From Sepioteuthis lessoniana (lineage: Eukaryota > Mollusca > Cephalopoda > Myopsida > Loliginidae), in contig OY757939.1 of NCBI GenBank assembly GCA_963585895.1, forward strand, positions 61,184,898 through 61,248,897: 64,000 nucleotides of DNA, read 5' to 3'. Within the stretch, counting starts at the first letter, position 1. Each line of letters begins with the position of its first letter. The position numbers were made by a program, and so were the translations under genes. This document shows positions 32,490-43,091 of this stretch, in pieces. Under the pieces are notes generated by a model. That model was not told the origin of the DNA. It was given only the letters and a program-made list of their open reading frames with translations, and searched no databases.

Positions 32490-33085
32490 AGTCACCCTGT
32501 GTGCAAGACTTAATATAACCTTTGCAAAGACCCTCACCCCACTAAAAAAAGGCTCTCTTGGGTATGACAGTAAACGGTATCTTTTGGTGAGGCTCAAGTT
32601 TTTATCACTTCGAAGCTATTACATCCAGGACCTGTTAAGGCCCCTCTATGGATCAAACGGATTTGTTTGTTTGAAATAATTACTATTGAATTGAAATAAT
32701 TGAAACCATATAAATGTCTGAGAATTATTTGTAATGGATATGAATACTTGAAACAATATCTCTGGGTGTAAATTATTTACGTTTGATGGGGATACTTAAA
32801 ATCATATAACTTTCTGCAAAATATTTGTATTGGATATGAATACTTGAAACCATATTTCTGTTTGAAAATTATTTGTCTTTGGTAGAAATACTTGAAACAA
32901 TATCTGTGGGTGTACATTATCTATATTAGATTGGGATGCTTATAACTGTGAGCAAATTATTTTTATTAGATAAAAATACTTGAAACCATATTTCTGTCTG
33001 AAAATTATTTTTATTAGTTAGTAATGTTTGAAAGCATATTTCGGGGCTCAAATTATTTATATTAGATAGGAATGCCTGAAACCAT
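32490..33085 (+). mobile_element. R-type head with ~48-bp subrepeats
   Basis: Diverged head (CCCTCACCCCACT, GGGTATGACAGTAAACGG, TTTTGGTGAGGCTC, CTATGGATCAAACGG), then about seven ACTTGAAACCATAT..CTGTCTGAAAATTATT units. It supports the ~48-bp unit being the body of an R subfamily. Confidence 0.6.
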
Positions 33086-33195
33086 CTTGTGAGAGTACCT
33101 GTTTTAAAGTGTTTTTTTATTAGTTTTGAAGGAAGTGTCTTTCAAATTAGCCATGACATATCCAGCTTGTTTATTTGTTCGATGGATTTTTTTCA

Positions 33196-34047
33196 CAGAA
33201 TTATTTTTAAGGGGCAGCCTTTCAAATACGGATTTTTTTCATTGTGTTATTTTCAATGGGCAGCCCTTCTAATATGGATTTTTCTTCACTGTTATTTTTA
33301 AGGGGGAGCCCTTCAAATATGGATTTTTTTCACTTTGTAATTTTTAAGGGGCAGCCATTCACATATGGATTTTTTAATGTGTTATTTTCAAGAGGCAGCC
33401 CTTAAAATATGGATTTTTTTTTTGCACTGTGTTATTTTCAATGGGCAACCCATCAAATATGCATTTTTTTACTGTGTGGTTTTCAAGGGGCAGCCCTTCA
33501 AATATTTTTTCATTGTGTTAATTTCAAGGGGCAGCCTTTCAAATATGGATTTTTCTTCCCTGATATTTTCAAAGGGCAGCCCTTCATATATGGATTTTTT
33601 TTTCATTGTGTTATTTTCAAGGGACAGCCTTTGAAATATTTATTTTTATAGTGTTATTTTCAAGGGACTGCCCTTCAAATATGGATTTTTTTCACTATTA
33701 TTTTCAAGTAGCAGCCCTTCAAATATGGATTTTTTTCACTGTTATTTTTAAGGGGCAGCCCTTCAAATATGGATTTTTTTGCACTGTGTTATTTTCAATG
33801 GGCAACCCTTCAAATATGCATTTTTTTACTGTGTGGTTTTCAAGGGGCAGCCCTTCAAAGACTGATTTTTTTCCACTGTGTTATTTTCAAGAGGCAGTCC
33901 TTCAAATACGGATTTTTTTACTGTTATTTTCAAGGGTTCCCTTCAAATACGGATTTTTTTCACTGTGTAATTTTCAAGAGGTAGCCCTTCAAATATTGAT
34001 TTTTATTCGCTGTGTTTTTTCAAGGGGCAGCCCTTCAAATAATTAGA
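33196..34047. repeat. ~46-bp minisatellite, ~19 units
   Basis: Units of GTTATTTTCAAGGGGCAGCC plus CTTCAAATATGGATTTTTTTCACTGT recur about 19 times. CAACCC replaces CAGCCC in two units (near 33445 and 33802) that lie about 360 bp apart and share flanking variants, suggesting block duplication. Overlapping frames rich in Phe/Cys/Gln are by-products. Confidence 0.92.
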
Positions 34048-34104
34048 CACTTGTCAGGTTTATCTTTTTGCATATAGTTCTTAAATCTTCATTCATTTTA
34101 GGCT

Positions 34105-34275
34105 GGCCCAGTCGGTTGAGACTGTAGAATACACGGACTGAATCTCTAAAGCGGGGTAAGATTTCCCCCAGCGAGTCTTTTTGACGTGCCCGTTGCTGGG
34201 GCTGTAGAATACACTGACTACATCTCTAAAGAAGGGTATAACTTCCCCAACGAGTGTCCTAGATATGACACGAAA
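34105..34275 (+). mobile_element. R copy, head segment (two heads in tandem)
   Basis: GGCCCAGTCGGTTGAGACTGTAGAATACAC at 34112 and a second GCTGGGGCTGTAGAATACAC at 34195 are followed by GAGTGTCCTAGATATGACACG. The copy is cut at 34275 by an L-family LTR. Confidence 0.75.
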
Positions 34276-34844
34276 TGTTGTATACTCAACGCAATAATAA
34301 ATATGCATATATACGCATATATATGCAGAATACATATTGACGCAATGAAGACGAGCGAAGACTTCTTTAAAAAAATATACCTCTCACTTTATTTGAAAGT
34401 TTTTGTGTGTGAGAGGGAGTTGGAGACCGAACAGAACTGCAACATATTGACCCCCACTCTTATGGCCATCAGCGTTGTGTCTTTCTTGTTCTCCAGGGCT
34501 GCTCAACCGGAGGCCCGGGGGCCCACTCTGCTAGGTGCAGGATATCTCTACCACATCTTGTTACCAATGGGTCTCCAAACTAACTGACTTCCTGTCTTCA
34601 CCGAGTTATATAATAGTTCAATCGCCCATTAAATCTTTGGAATGGCATGTTTGATCGTCATCAAGCGGAAATAACTGTCATGCAGTTCACAGGTCACTCT
34701 CTTCCGGTGCATCAGTCTATGACTGTACCGCATGATTTTACCTTGTCCCAGTTTGTCAGCCAAGCCCGCCTACGCCAATGGAATATGCAACTTCTGCGTC
34801 TTTGGAATGGCATGTCTGGCCGGGTCGAAGGTCAATATACAACA
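34276..34844 (-). mobile_element. Solo LTR, family L, inside an R head
   Basis: Ends TGTTGTATACTC and CAATATACAACA. Flanks GAAA (34272-34275) and TAAA (34845-34848) fit a 4-bp duplication with one change, and joining them restores the R word GACA..AAACAATCTGATGG. Internal blocks match 20338-20794, with about 110 extra bp near 34640-34780 that contain a partial duplication (CTTTGGAATGGCATGT twice). Confidence 0.83.
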
Positions 34845-35411
34845 TAAACAATCTGATGGTTAGGCTCCAGTAGTGCTTTAGGGAATGAAGAGCACCTTCA
34901 TTGTCATCACTCCCAGGTCCACTCTGATCTGGAATGGTTGCACCTGATAGGGTCCTTTCTATTAGTCAAATAGGACTGTTTGACATTTAAACTGCATACT
35001 TTGACACTTGAAGTGAGTGCAAACAAATGAATTATGCTAAACTGAACTGCTTGGAATAGAACTGTTTAATAATTTAACTGTGAGCAAGCAAATGACTGAT
35101 TTTTAATTGAATTGTTGGTGATACATAGAAATACTTGGAACCATTTAACTTTGACATGCTAAACTGAATTGCTTGAAATACAACTGTTTGATCATCTAAC
35201 TGGAGGTAAACAAATGACTGATGTTTAATTGAATTGTTAGTGTTATATAGTAATATTTAAAAACATGTAACTGTGTGTAAACACATGATTAATAGTAGAT
35301 AGAATTATTTGTATTTAATAGAAATAAGTGAAACCATTTAACTGTGTGAAAAAAAATGAGCCCAGGTTCGTTTAAAATTGTGATCTACAAAATGTGTTTA
35401 GAAATCATGTA
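34845..35411 (+). mobile_element. R copy, body
   Basis: Continues the head from 34275 (AATCTGATGGTTAGGCTCC, CATCACTCCCAGGTCCAC) and then subrepeats with CAAACAAATGACTGAT and AATTGAATTGTTGGTGATAC, leading into the tail satellite. Confidence 0.8.
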
Positions 35412-36670
35412 TTTGATATATATGTATTAAGAGGATTTGGCATTAAATAACCTATAATGGTTGATATGCCATAAAACCCAACCAAACCAAATCATATATA
35501 TTTAATATATATGTATAAAAAGGATTTGGCATTAGATAACCTACAATGGTTGATATGCCATAAAACCCAACCAAACCAAATCATATATATCTAATATATA
35601 TGTATAAAGAGGATTTGGCATTAAATGGCCTACAATGGTTGATATACCATAAAACCCAACCAAACCAAATCATATATATCTAATATATATGTATAAAGAG
35701 GATTTTGCGTTAAATAGCCTACAATGGTTGACATGCGATAAAACCCAACCAAACCAAATCATATATATTTGATGTATATGTATAAAGAGGATTTGACATT
35801 AAGTAACCTACAATGGTTGATATGCCATAAAACCCAACCAAGCCAAATCCTATATATTTAATATATATGTATAAAGAGGATTTTGCATTAAATAACCTAC
35901 AATGGTTGATATGCCATAAAACCCAACCAAACCAAATCCTATATATTTAATATATATGTATAAAGAGGATTTGGCATTAAATAACCGACAATGGTTGATA
36001 TGCCATAAAACCCAACCAAACCAAATCCTATATATTTAGTATATATGTATAAAGAGGATTTGGCATTAAATAACCTATAATGGTTGATATGCCATAAAAC
36101 CCAACCAAACCAAATCCTATATATTTAATATATATGTATAAAGAGGATTTTGCATTAAATAACCTACAATGGTTGATATGCCATAAAACCCAACCAAACC
36201 AAATCCTATATATTTAATATATATGTATAAAGAGGATTTTGCATTAAATAACCAACAATGGTTGATATGTCATAAAACCCAACCAAACCAAATCCTATAT
36301 ATTTAATATATATGTATAAAGAGGATTTGGTATTAAATAACCTACAATGGTTGATATGCCATAAAACCCAACCAAACCAAATCCTATATATTTAATATAT
36401 ATGTATAAAGAGGATTTGGTATTAAATAACCTACAATGGTTGATATGCTATAAAACCCAACCAAACCAAATATATATTTAATGTATATGTATAAAGAAGA
36501 TTTGGCATTAAATAACCTACAATGGTTGATATGTCATAAAACCCAACCAAATTATATTATATATATTTAATATATATGTATAAAGAGGATTTGGCATTAA
36601 ATAACCTACAATGGTTGATATGTCATAAAACCCAACCAAACCAAATATATGTTTAATATATATGTATAAA
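35412..36670 (+). repeat. 89-bp satellite made from the R tail, 14 units
   Basis: Each unit holds GTATAAAGAGGATTTGGCAT, AAATAACCTACAATGGTTGA, TATGCCATAAAACCCAACC and AAACCAAATCATATATATTTAAT. The anchor A of AGGATTT falls at 35432, 35521, 35610, 35699, 35788, 35877, 35966, 36055, 36144, 36233, 36322, 36411, 36497 and 36586: 89 bp apart except for one 86-bp step. Units are highly alike, so the expansion looks recent. Confidence 0.95.
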
Positions 36671-36679
36671 AAGCATCCA

Positions 36680-37110
36680 AACTAAACTTAAATATGATTG
36701 ACAGATTTGGGATGATACGTAAACAAGTAAATAAACAAATGTTCGACCAAGCAATCGTCACTAATTTGAAACAGACCCCTCTAATTCTTAACGTATATAT
36801 ACCAAATGGAGAGCTCAGTGTCAGGTGCCCACTACCGCAAAAATAATATGAATATTAGCCGAAGAGACTTGGTAACCAGAAAATAATTTTCATTTAATTA
36901 ATGAATATGCTACATCACCAATCCATTTTTCATCACTTCTCTTATTGCACATCAACTCTTAAAAACTATTTCAAAAACTTTCTGACAAAATAAAACTTCT
37001 TTTTTCACTAATATTTTTCTCTTGACGATGACTTAAGATCAAAACTAGTTTACAACTGTTAAAACCAACTAACTTCAAAGAAATATTCCTATTTGTCTTA
37101 TCTTTTTTGC

Positions 37111-37198
<88 letters not shown>

Positions 37199-37332
37199 AG
37201 CATTCCTTTTTCTTAAATTATTTAATCTTTATTTTTCTTTCTTTCTTTCTTTTATTCCTTCTATTTTGATGATTTTTTAAAATCTCGAATTCTATTTATC
37301 TCCTTTGCCTTTTTTACTTTTGTTTGTCGTTT

Positions 37333-37368
<36 letters not shown>

Positions 37369-38120
37369 ACTTTCTTTCTTTCTTTCTTCTTAATTCCTCT
37401 TTCTTTCTTTCTTCAAATATAGAATTCTATTTTTCTCTGTTGTTTTTATTTGTTTATTTATTTGTTTTTCATTTATTTTTAACCTCCGTTTTTTCATTTG
37501 TTCTTATGAACATTATTAAACATAATGAGAATTTTAGTAAAATATAAATGCTTATCAACACTGTAACCGAAAGTTAATGCGTTAATGAAGGAATAAAATT
37601 GTAGGCATCACGACAAAAAGAATCTCCCGAAATAAGAAAAAAGTAATTTAGATTGTTTGCAATTGTCATTGTTAAAATAATTCAATTACTTTCCATTTCA
37701 AGAATCATCAGTTAGTTAAAAGGGAGGTAACTCCGTAAGCAATAACTTTACAAGAAACACGCAAATGTAATTACCTTCGAATTTAAGTTTTTATCAATTG
37801 AAATCTTGCATCTCAGTAAAATTCTAACTTTTCTAAATCTATACCCATGAATAGTCTTCCTCTCTGTATGTTTGTCCGTTCTACTCTCATGCTAAAACAA
37901 TAAAACCTATTGGCGTAATTTTTGGCATAAAGACTCACACAAAGTCAATTTCTGACATAGGTCGTTATCAGAAGTCATTCAAAACATCCAGAAGTCAAGT
38001 AACAAAAATCAACTGTTCTAAAAATTGGCAACATATCATTTTCATATCAGAATTATATCCGTCTATTCGTTTTAGAAACTGCATTATAAAATTAATTCTC
38101 AACAGATTTTTGTCGTTTTT
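36680..38120. other. AT-rich stretch with CT/TA and TTTC runs
   Basis: (CT)n(TA)n lies at 37114-37194, and (TTTC)n with variants at 37330-37390. Otherwise unique-looking AT-rich sequence with no gene recognised. Confidence 0.5.
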
Positions 38121-38124
38121 TAGA

Positions 38125-38350
38125 TTCGGTTTCTTTGTTTAATTGCATATCAATCTTCGTGTTTTTTAACGCCAAAGCCATCCTGGTAAATGGACAGTAG
38201 AGGTATATTTAATCCATAGCAGGGTGGATTAGGGAGTTCACACTTTTCCTTAGTGTATTAGTCGGAAAGTGAACGTAATAGCGGGACTGGAGTTCGAACT
38301 CGTTTATTACGATGTCCCAGTCTAGCACTTTAGCTATCCACTTTCCTCAC
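38125..38350 (-). mobile_element. SINE1 copy, minus strand
   Basis: Tail first (CGGTTTCTTTGTTTAATTGC, CATATCAATCTTCGTG), then AAAGCCATCCTGG, CATAGCAGGGTGG, and the head GACTGGAGTTCGAACTCG (box B in reverse) through CTAGCACTTTAGC. Confidence 0.77.
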
Positions 38351-38395
38351 ATATCATTTACCCCCACTTTTCACATAGTTAGCTCTCTGTTGGAT

Positions 38396-38850
38396 TTTGA
38401 TTTGGTTTGTTTAGGTTTTATGGCATATCAACCATTATTCGTTATTTAATGCCAAATCCTCTCTATACATATATATTAAATAAATATGATTTGTTTCGGT
38501 TGGGTTTTATGGCATATCAACCATTGGAAGTTATTTAATGCCAAATCCTCTCTATACATATATATTAAATATATATGATTTGTTTCGGTTGGGTTTATGG
38601 CATATCAACCATTGGAAGTTATTTAATACCAAATCCTCTTTATACATATACATTAAATATATATGATTTGTTTTTGTTGGGTTTATGGCATATCAACCAT
38701 TGGAAGTTATTTAATACCAAATACTCTTTATTCATATACATTAAATATATATGATTTGGTAGGGTTTAATGGCATATCAACTCTTGTAGGTTATTTAATG
38801 CCAAATTCTTTTTAAACATATGTATCAAATATATTTTGATAACATTTTTA
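38396..38850 (-). repeat. Inverted counterpart of the 89-bp tail satellite, ~5 units
   Basis: TTGGGTTTTATGGCATATCAACC, GTTATTTAATGCCAAATCC and TCTATACATATATATTAAAT repeat about every 89 bp on the minus strand. It is the tail of the R copy that continues to 39250. Confidence 0.9.
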
Positions 38851-39250
38851 ACGAACCTAGACTTATGTTTTTTGCGCACATTTAAATAGTTTCAAGTATT
38901 CCTATGTATCATGAGCAATCAATTATACATGAGCCATTTGTTTACACAGATGATTAAACAGTTCTATTTTTAACAATTAAACTTAACATTCGTGAATTTT
39001 TTGCACAGTTTAAATGTCAAACAAATCTATTTGACCCATAGATAGGACCCTATCAGGTGCTACTACTCCAGATCAGAGTGGACCTGGGAGCAATGGCATT
39101 GAAGGGAGGCTTCGCTTTCCTCAAAGTTTCAAGCCTGGAGCCAAACCATCTGATAGTTTTGTGTCATATCAGGATACTCGTTGACTGAGGATAGGTCTTA
39201 CCCTCTGCAAAGATAGAGTCGGTGTATTCTACAGCCCAAGCCGTCTGGGG
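38851..39250 (-). mobile_element. R retroposon copy, body and head
   Basis: After the tail array come subrepeats (GTTTCAAGTATTCCTATGTATC, TTCTATTTTTAACAATTAAAC), then the head in reverse: CCATAGATAGGACCCTATC, AGAGTGGACCTGGGAG, TGTGTCATATCAGGATACTC and GTGTATTCTACAGCCC. Confidence 0.8.
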
Positions 39251-39611
39251 TTAAAACTTGTAGGAGCCTCTTTATCTACAACTACGCGCGCATAGTCACT
39301 ATAACATTCAAAATCAGCTAAGATTGATCTCATTCTGTCTTTCGACTTCTTTTCAGAAGTGGTGGTACCCGTGTGGTGTCTTTCTGTTTCTTACGAAGAT
39401 AAAGCTTGTAAAAAAAAAACTTGTGATATTGTTCTCTCTTGGTCTATTAATGTTTCAGTGGTAAGAATGTGTATTCTTTATTGTTCAATACACTGTAATT
39501 TGAAATATTTAATCAATATTGTGCGTTAATAAATGTTTGCCAATACTTGAAACCAGACTTTGAACTTTGTCAGTGATTCTCTTTCTACTTGAAATGTATA
39601 AAAACTTATAT

Positions 39612-39812
39612 TTTTTCCGGGGTAAGCTGAAAAGTTCAGAGGTCAATCAATATAACCCACAGAGAATGTGACCAAATAATTTTTAACATAGTCTCCCTTG
39701 CGAACCACACACTTCTTCCATCGGTGTTGCAGTGCTTGGATCCTATTGGTTAAAAAATCATCAACAGTAGATATGACATCATCATATAAACTTTTCAGCC
39801 CACCCACGGTGA
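39612..39812 (-). pseudogene. Mariner-type transposase C-terminal fragment
   Basis: The minus strand reads GGLKSLYDDVISTVDDFLTN, RIQALQHRWKKCVVRKGDYV and KNYLVTF before a stop. This is the usual end of Mos/SETMAR-like mariner transposases. The outer end GGGGTAAGCTGAAAAGTTCA looks like an inverted repeat and is matched at 40789. It is cut at 39815 by an RTE copy; the rest of the transposase is absent. Confidence 0.75.
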
Positions 39813-39815
39813 TAG

Positions 39816-40722
39816 ATCATCATCATCATCATCATCATCATGTCGTGCTGGTAGCACGGATATCCCTGACCCTCTCTCACCACTTTTCCCTATCGTTCAT
39901 CGCCTCTGGCAGGTCTTCAGGGCTACATCCCGTATCCTCACATAGCTGCTGAATGTATGTTTGTGCTGGTCGTCCTGCTTTTGCCCGGCCATATGTGGGG
40001 GTCCATAAGAGTACATCACTTATGAGCTCGTCCCTGCTTCTCCAGCAGTGTCCTGCATGTCTGGTTCGTCTAACTTGGATAGTTTTCGTGATAGGAGGCA
40101 GGTGGCCGTATAGTTGGTGTCTTGTGGGGTGTTGCCGCTAGGACTTGTTCAAGATTGCTCGCAGCATTCTTGTGTAATTGCCGTCTAGCTTCTTCTCCAG
40201 CCGTTTTGTTAGCGTCCATGTAGTGCATCCATACAGCAGTATCGATACGACCGCTGCCTGGAAGAAACTGCGTTTCATTTTATCGGTCAAGTCTGATTTC
40301 CATATGATCGATAGCCTATTGATGGCTGTCCATGCCTTTGTTAGCCGTGTGTCGATGTCCTTTTCGGTTGATGAGACGCTGCTTCCTATGTAAGTGAATT
40401 TGTCTACTAGTAGTTTAAGAGGGGTTCCGTCTAGTGTGGAGATATCACCTGTTTGATTATAGCACATATATTCCGTTTTGTGTGCATTGACATGGAGGCC
40501 TATGCCTGCGGCTGCTCATTCCAAACTATGCAGTAGTGTTTCGGCTTGGTTGGGTGTATTTGCCAGTCTCGCTATGTCATCGGCGTAGTCGGCGTCGGTA
40601 ATTGTTTTTGCGGGGTATCTTCTGCTTCTTTTCTTTGTCAGCTCGAAGCCGTTTTCTCTGATTTTATCAATCGATGTTCTAAGCACGTAGTCTAGACAGA
40701 TGTTAAAGAGTTATGGGGCTAG
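39816..40722 (-). pseudogene. RTE copy, 5'-truncated, with intact YADD
   Basis: (CAT)n at 39816-39840, then the C-terminal tail, CTTW, FTYLGSSVSSTEKDIDTRLTK, KTEYMCYNQ and motif C YADDIARLA near 40575. It is truncated within the GDTLAP/YLF region at about 40722. A Leu insertion (LKLLVDKF) and a stop in place of Glu near 40516 (TGA.CGAG context) break the frame. This is the only copy here with a normal motif C. Confidence 0.87.
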
Positions 40723-40779
40723 CTTGGAGATAAATTTATATAAAACGACGGAGATAGATTAATAGACAAAATTGAGGGT

Positions 40780-40985
40780 CGGCTGAGAAGTTCATTGGCT
40801 GACCAAGATACTCTCATGGAATGTGACCAAATGAGGTTTATTTTTCAACATAGTTTCCCTTGCAGAACATATACTTCTTCTATCGATGTTATAGTGGTTA
40901 GATCTCATAGATAAAAAAGTAATCGACAAAAGATTTGACGCCGTCATACGAAATTTTCAGCACAAACTCGTATATATAAGAAAAA
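40780..40985 (-). pseudogene. Second mariner-type C-terminal fragment
   Basis: GGGTCGGCTGAGAAGTTCATTGG at the outer end, then the same C-terminal region as 39612-39812 but with several stops (YDGVKSFVDYFF, HR.KKY.F.KGNYVE). It is an older relative of the 39612 copy in the same orientation. Confidence 0.6.
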
Positions 40986-41099
40986 GGATCAAAGCACTTT
41001 TGCCATTGGAATAAATAGGAACAAAAGAATAAACAAGACCAAGATCCATTTTTTTACACGCATGGCGTAATTGTCAAATGCACATATTTGTATTTGCAT

Positions 41100-41475
41100 T
41101 TCTCGTATTTTTATCTATTTTATGAGTAGTGAGTTCGATCCTCACTAGGTGCCTCCTATTTACTGTTCGGCATCTTGTGGTGTACTGGTTAGTAAACTTG
41201 TATCATAGACCAAGTACTACTGAGTAATGTAGTTACGAGCTATTTGTGAGTAATGAGTTCGATCCTCACTAGGTGTTCTATATTTGCTGCTGGGCATCTT
41301 GTGGTGTACTGGTTAACAAGCTGGTTTCACAGACCAATTACCACTGAGTAATGTGGTTACTAGTTATTAATGAGTAATGAGTTCGATCCTCATTAGGTGT
41401 CCCATATTTGCTGCTGGGCATCTTGTGATGTAATAGTTTGCAAGGTTGTCGAAAAGACCATTTACTACTGAATAT
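41100..41475 (+). repeat. Tandem tRNA-like units, 124-bp period (array A)
   Basis: Units start at 41168, 41292 and 41416, exactly 124 bp apart. Each reads GGGCATCTTGTGGTGTACTG GTTAACAAGC (box-A-like), then ~55 bp, then GAGTTCGATCCTCACTAGG (box B GTTCGATCC). GGGCATC at the 5' side can pair with GGTGTCC at the 3' side as a 7-bp acceptor-like stem. The spacing between the boxes is too long for a normal tRNA. Confidence 0.75.
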
Positions 41476-41481
41476 GTATTT

Positions 41482-41595
41482 AACAATCTCTCAGTCGCGA
41501 GCAGGATATGACACAAGATCAATTTTAAGCGGAGTTGAACTAGTTTGATTTCAGAGTTTTCCTTCTCTTACAACGGTTGCCATACCAGAGTTTAA
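41482..41595 (-). mobile_element. SINE3 3' fragment
   Basis: GCAGGATATGACACAAGATC, AATTTTAAGCGGAGTTGAAC and CAGAGTTTTCCTTCTC match the 3' third of SINE3. Confidence 0.6.
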
Positions 41596-41650
41596 GGTCC
41601 CATTATTTGTCAAAATTTCCGAGATTAAGCTTGATAATTTGATATCACTT

Positions 41651-42040
41651 AGAATATTCGTATTATTGACCTCATCTTTAGTATTATACTCACAACGTTT
41701 TGGCCGATATATCCTTCGGTCTTCTTTAGGTGTTTCATGTTGAACTCGAGAGTCCACAGAGAATCTCAAACTAAACTCTTTTTTGATCCACAGGGCTAGA
41801 CTCTTCGAATTCTGTTAGCCATGACTGGATACAAGTGTTAAGTTATAGTAAGTATTCATTGTTATTCTTACCTGTAATCTGGATTGAACCTGCAACCTTC
41901 TGATGATTTCACTCAGAAGCTCTTTCCAACCAGACACCTTATCCACTGCGCTATGTGTCCTTACCGGAAGGCCAAAGAACATAACGGCCGAAACGTTGTG
42001 AGTATAACAATAAAGATAAGGTCAATAGTCCGAATATTCT
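41651..42040. mobile_element. Fold-back element with tRNA-like core (390 bp)
   Basis: The ends are inverted repeats of ~75 bp: AGAATATTCGTATTATTGACC on the left and AGAATATTCGGACTATTGACC reversed on the right, both running into ACTCACAACGTTT.GGCCG. The interior holds, in reverse, a tRNA-like segment CATAGCGCAGTGGATAAGGTG (box A) and GTTGCAGGTTCAATCCAG (box B). A second member is at 49251-49762. Confidence 0.7.
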
Positions 42041-42045
42041 AGGTG

Positions 42046-42888
42046 TGTTGTATAGTCACATACATATACAAATATATGCGGAAACATAATCAACAATAAT
42101 GACGACTTCAATGAACGAACGAACACACTTCTTTATAAAAATATATCTCTCACATTTTATTCTCGAAAGGGTTGATGTTGGTTGTGTGTGAGAGATGAGT
42201 TGGAGACGGGGACAGACTGCTACATATTGACCCAAGTTCTTCTGACCATAGCAGCACTTCTTTCTCATCTTGGCTGGGATTGCTCAACCGTGGATCACTG
42301 AGTGCCTATATTTGTCGCTGCCTCCCACCAGACACGACTTGACACAAGGTCAAAAGCCCGAAGGCCGATTAAAGTGGGGATAAAGGGGAGGGGTAGGTCG
42401 GGAAGGAGCCGAGACTCGAACCCTGCTTGTCTGTGCTGCTCATCGGCTCACTTAGTGCAATGTGAGCCTGATGAGGCAAGCAGTTTCACGAACCCAAATG
42501 TGGGTCCGGGCACGTATGCCAGTTAACGGCTTAAACTAGACGCTTGGTCTAGTGCCGTACAAAGGGGACAAAAGTGCAGCTCGCCCACCCGAAGGTTGCC
42601 CAGCCGAAGCTGGGGGCCTATTCGGCCCCGAGTCTGCTCTTGGTTTCGAGCACCCATCCGGCACGAATGCCAGACGGCCCGGCTAAAAAGCCGGGAGTGC
42701 CCAAAGCCCTCTGTTTGCCGCTGGCTTTCATTTCGGCATCTTGTCCCCAACTGACTCTAACTGGCTCGAACCGCCTCGGGTACCTGGTTATATAATTGTC
42801 TTACGTCGACCTGCTTCCGCTGTTCTTCTGCTTATTTACACGGGTGCATCTTTTGATTGACGGCTCGGTCGAGGGTCAATATTTTACA
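42046..42888 (-). mobile_element. Long solo LTR, family L, with perfect GGTG duplication
   Basis: 843 bp, ends TGTTGTATAGTC and CAATATTTTACA, with GGTG at 42042-42045 and 42889-42892. It shares CTCACATTTTATTCTCGAAAGG, TACATATTGACCC and CGGTCGAGGGTCAATA with the shorter copies and carries ~350 extra GC-richer bases (about 42300-42750). It marks a longer subfamily. Confidence 0.83.
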
Positions 42889-42892
42889 GGTG

Positions 42893-43075
42893 ATAATAAT
42901 TAAAAATCTCAGTTTGCCCGTCTATTTTACTTATAGCTAGAGGGAGAATAGTAAGATGCATAGCTTTCCCAAGAGTATTAGCGCTATGTGAAATGTAAAC
43001 AGCCTCTTTCAAGTTTTGAACTTCGTTGACCGTGTCTACTTCATACGATATCAACCATTACACTAGTGAGTAAGG
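42893..43075 (-). mobile_element. SINE3 fragment
   Basis: CTATTTTACTTATAGCTAGAGGG, AGAGTATTAGCGCTATGTG, and the head in reverse (AAGTTTTGAACTTCG; CGATATCAACCATTACACTAG). Confidence 0.65.
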
Positions 43076-43091
43076 CATTTGATTGTAGCTA

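Noticed and set aside
33089-34046. Several overlapping frames with Phe/Cys/Gln repeats
   Set aside because: They come from the ~46-bp minisatellite in different phases; no stable frame.
41168-41280. Functional tRNA gene
   Set aside because: Box A and box B are present and an acceptor-like pairing exists, but the distance between boxes and the missing anticodon stem do not fit a tRNA; treated as tRNA-like repeat units.
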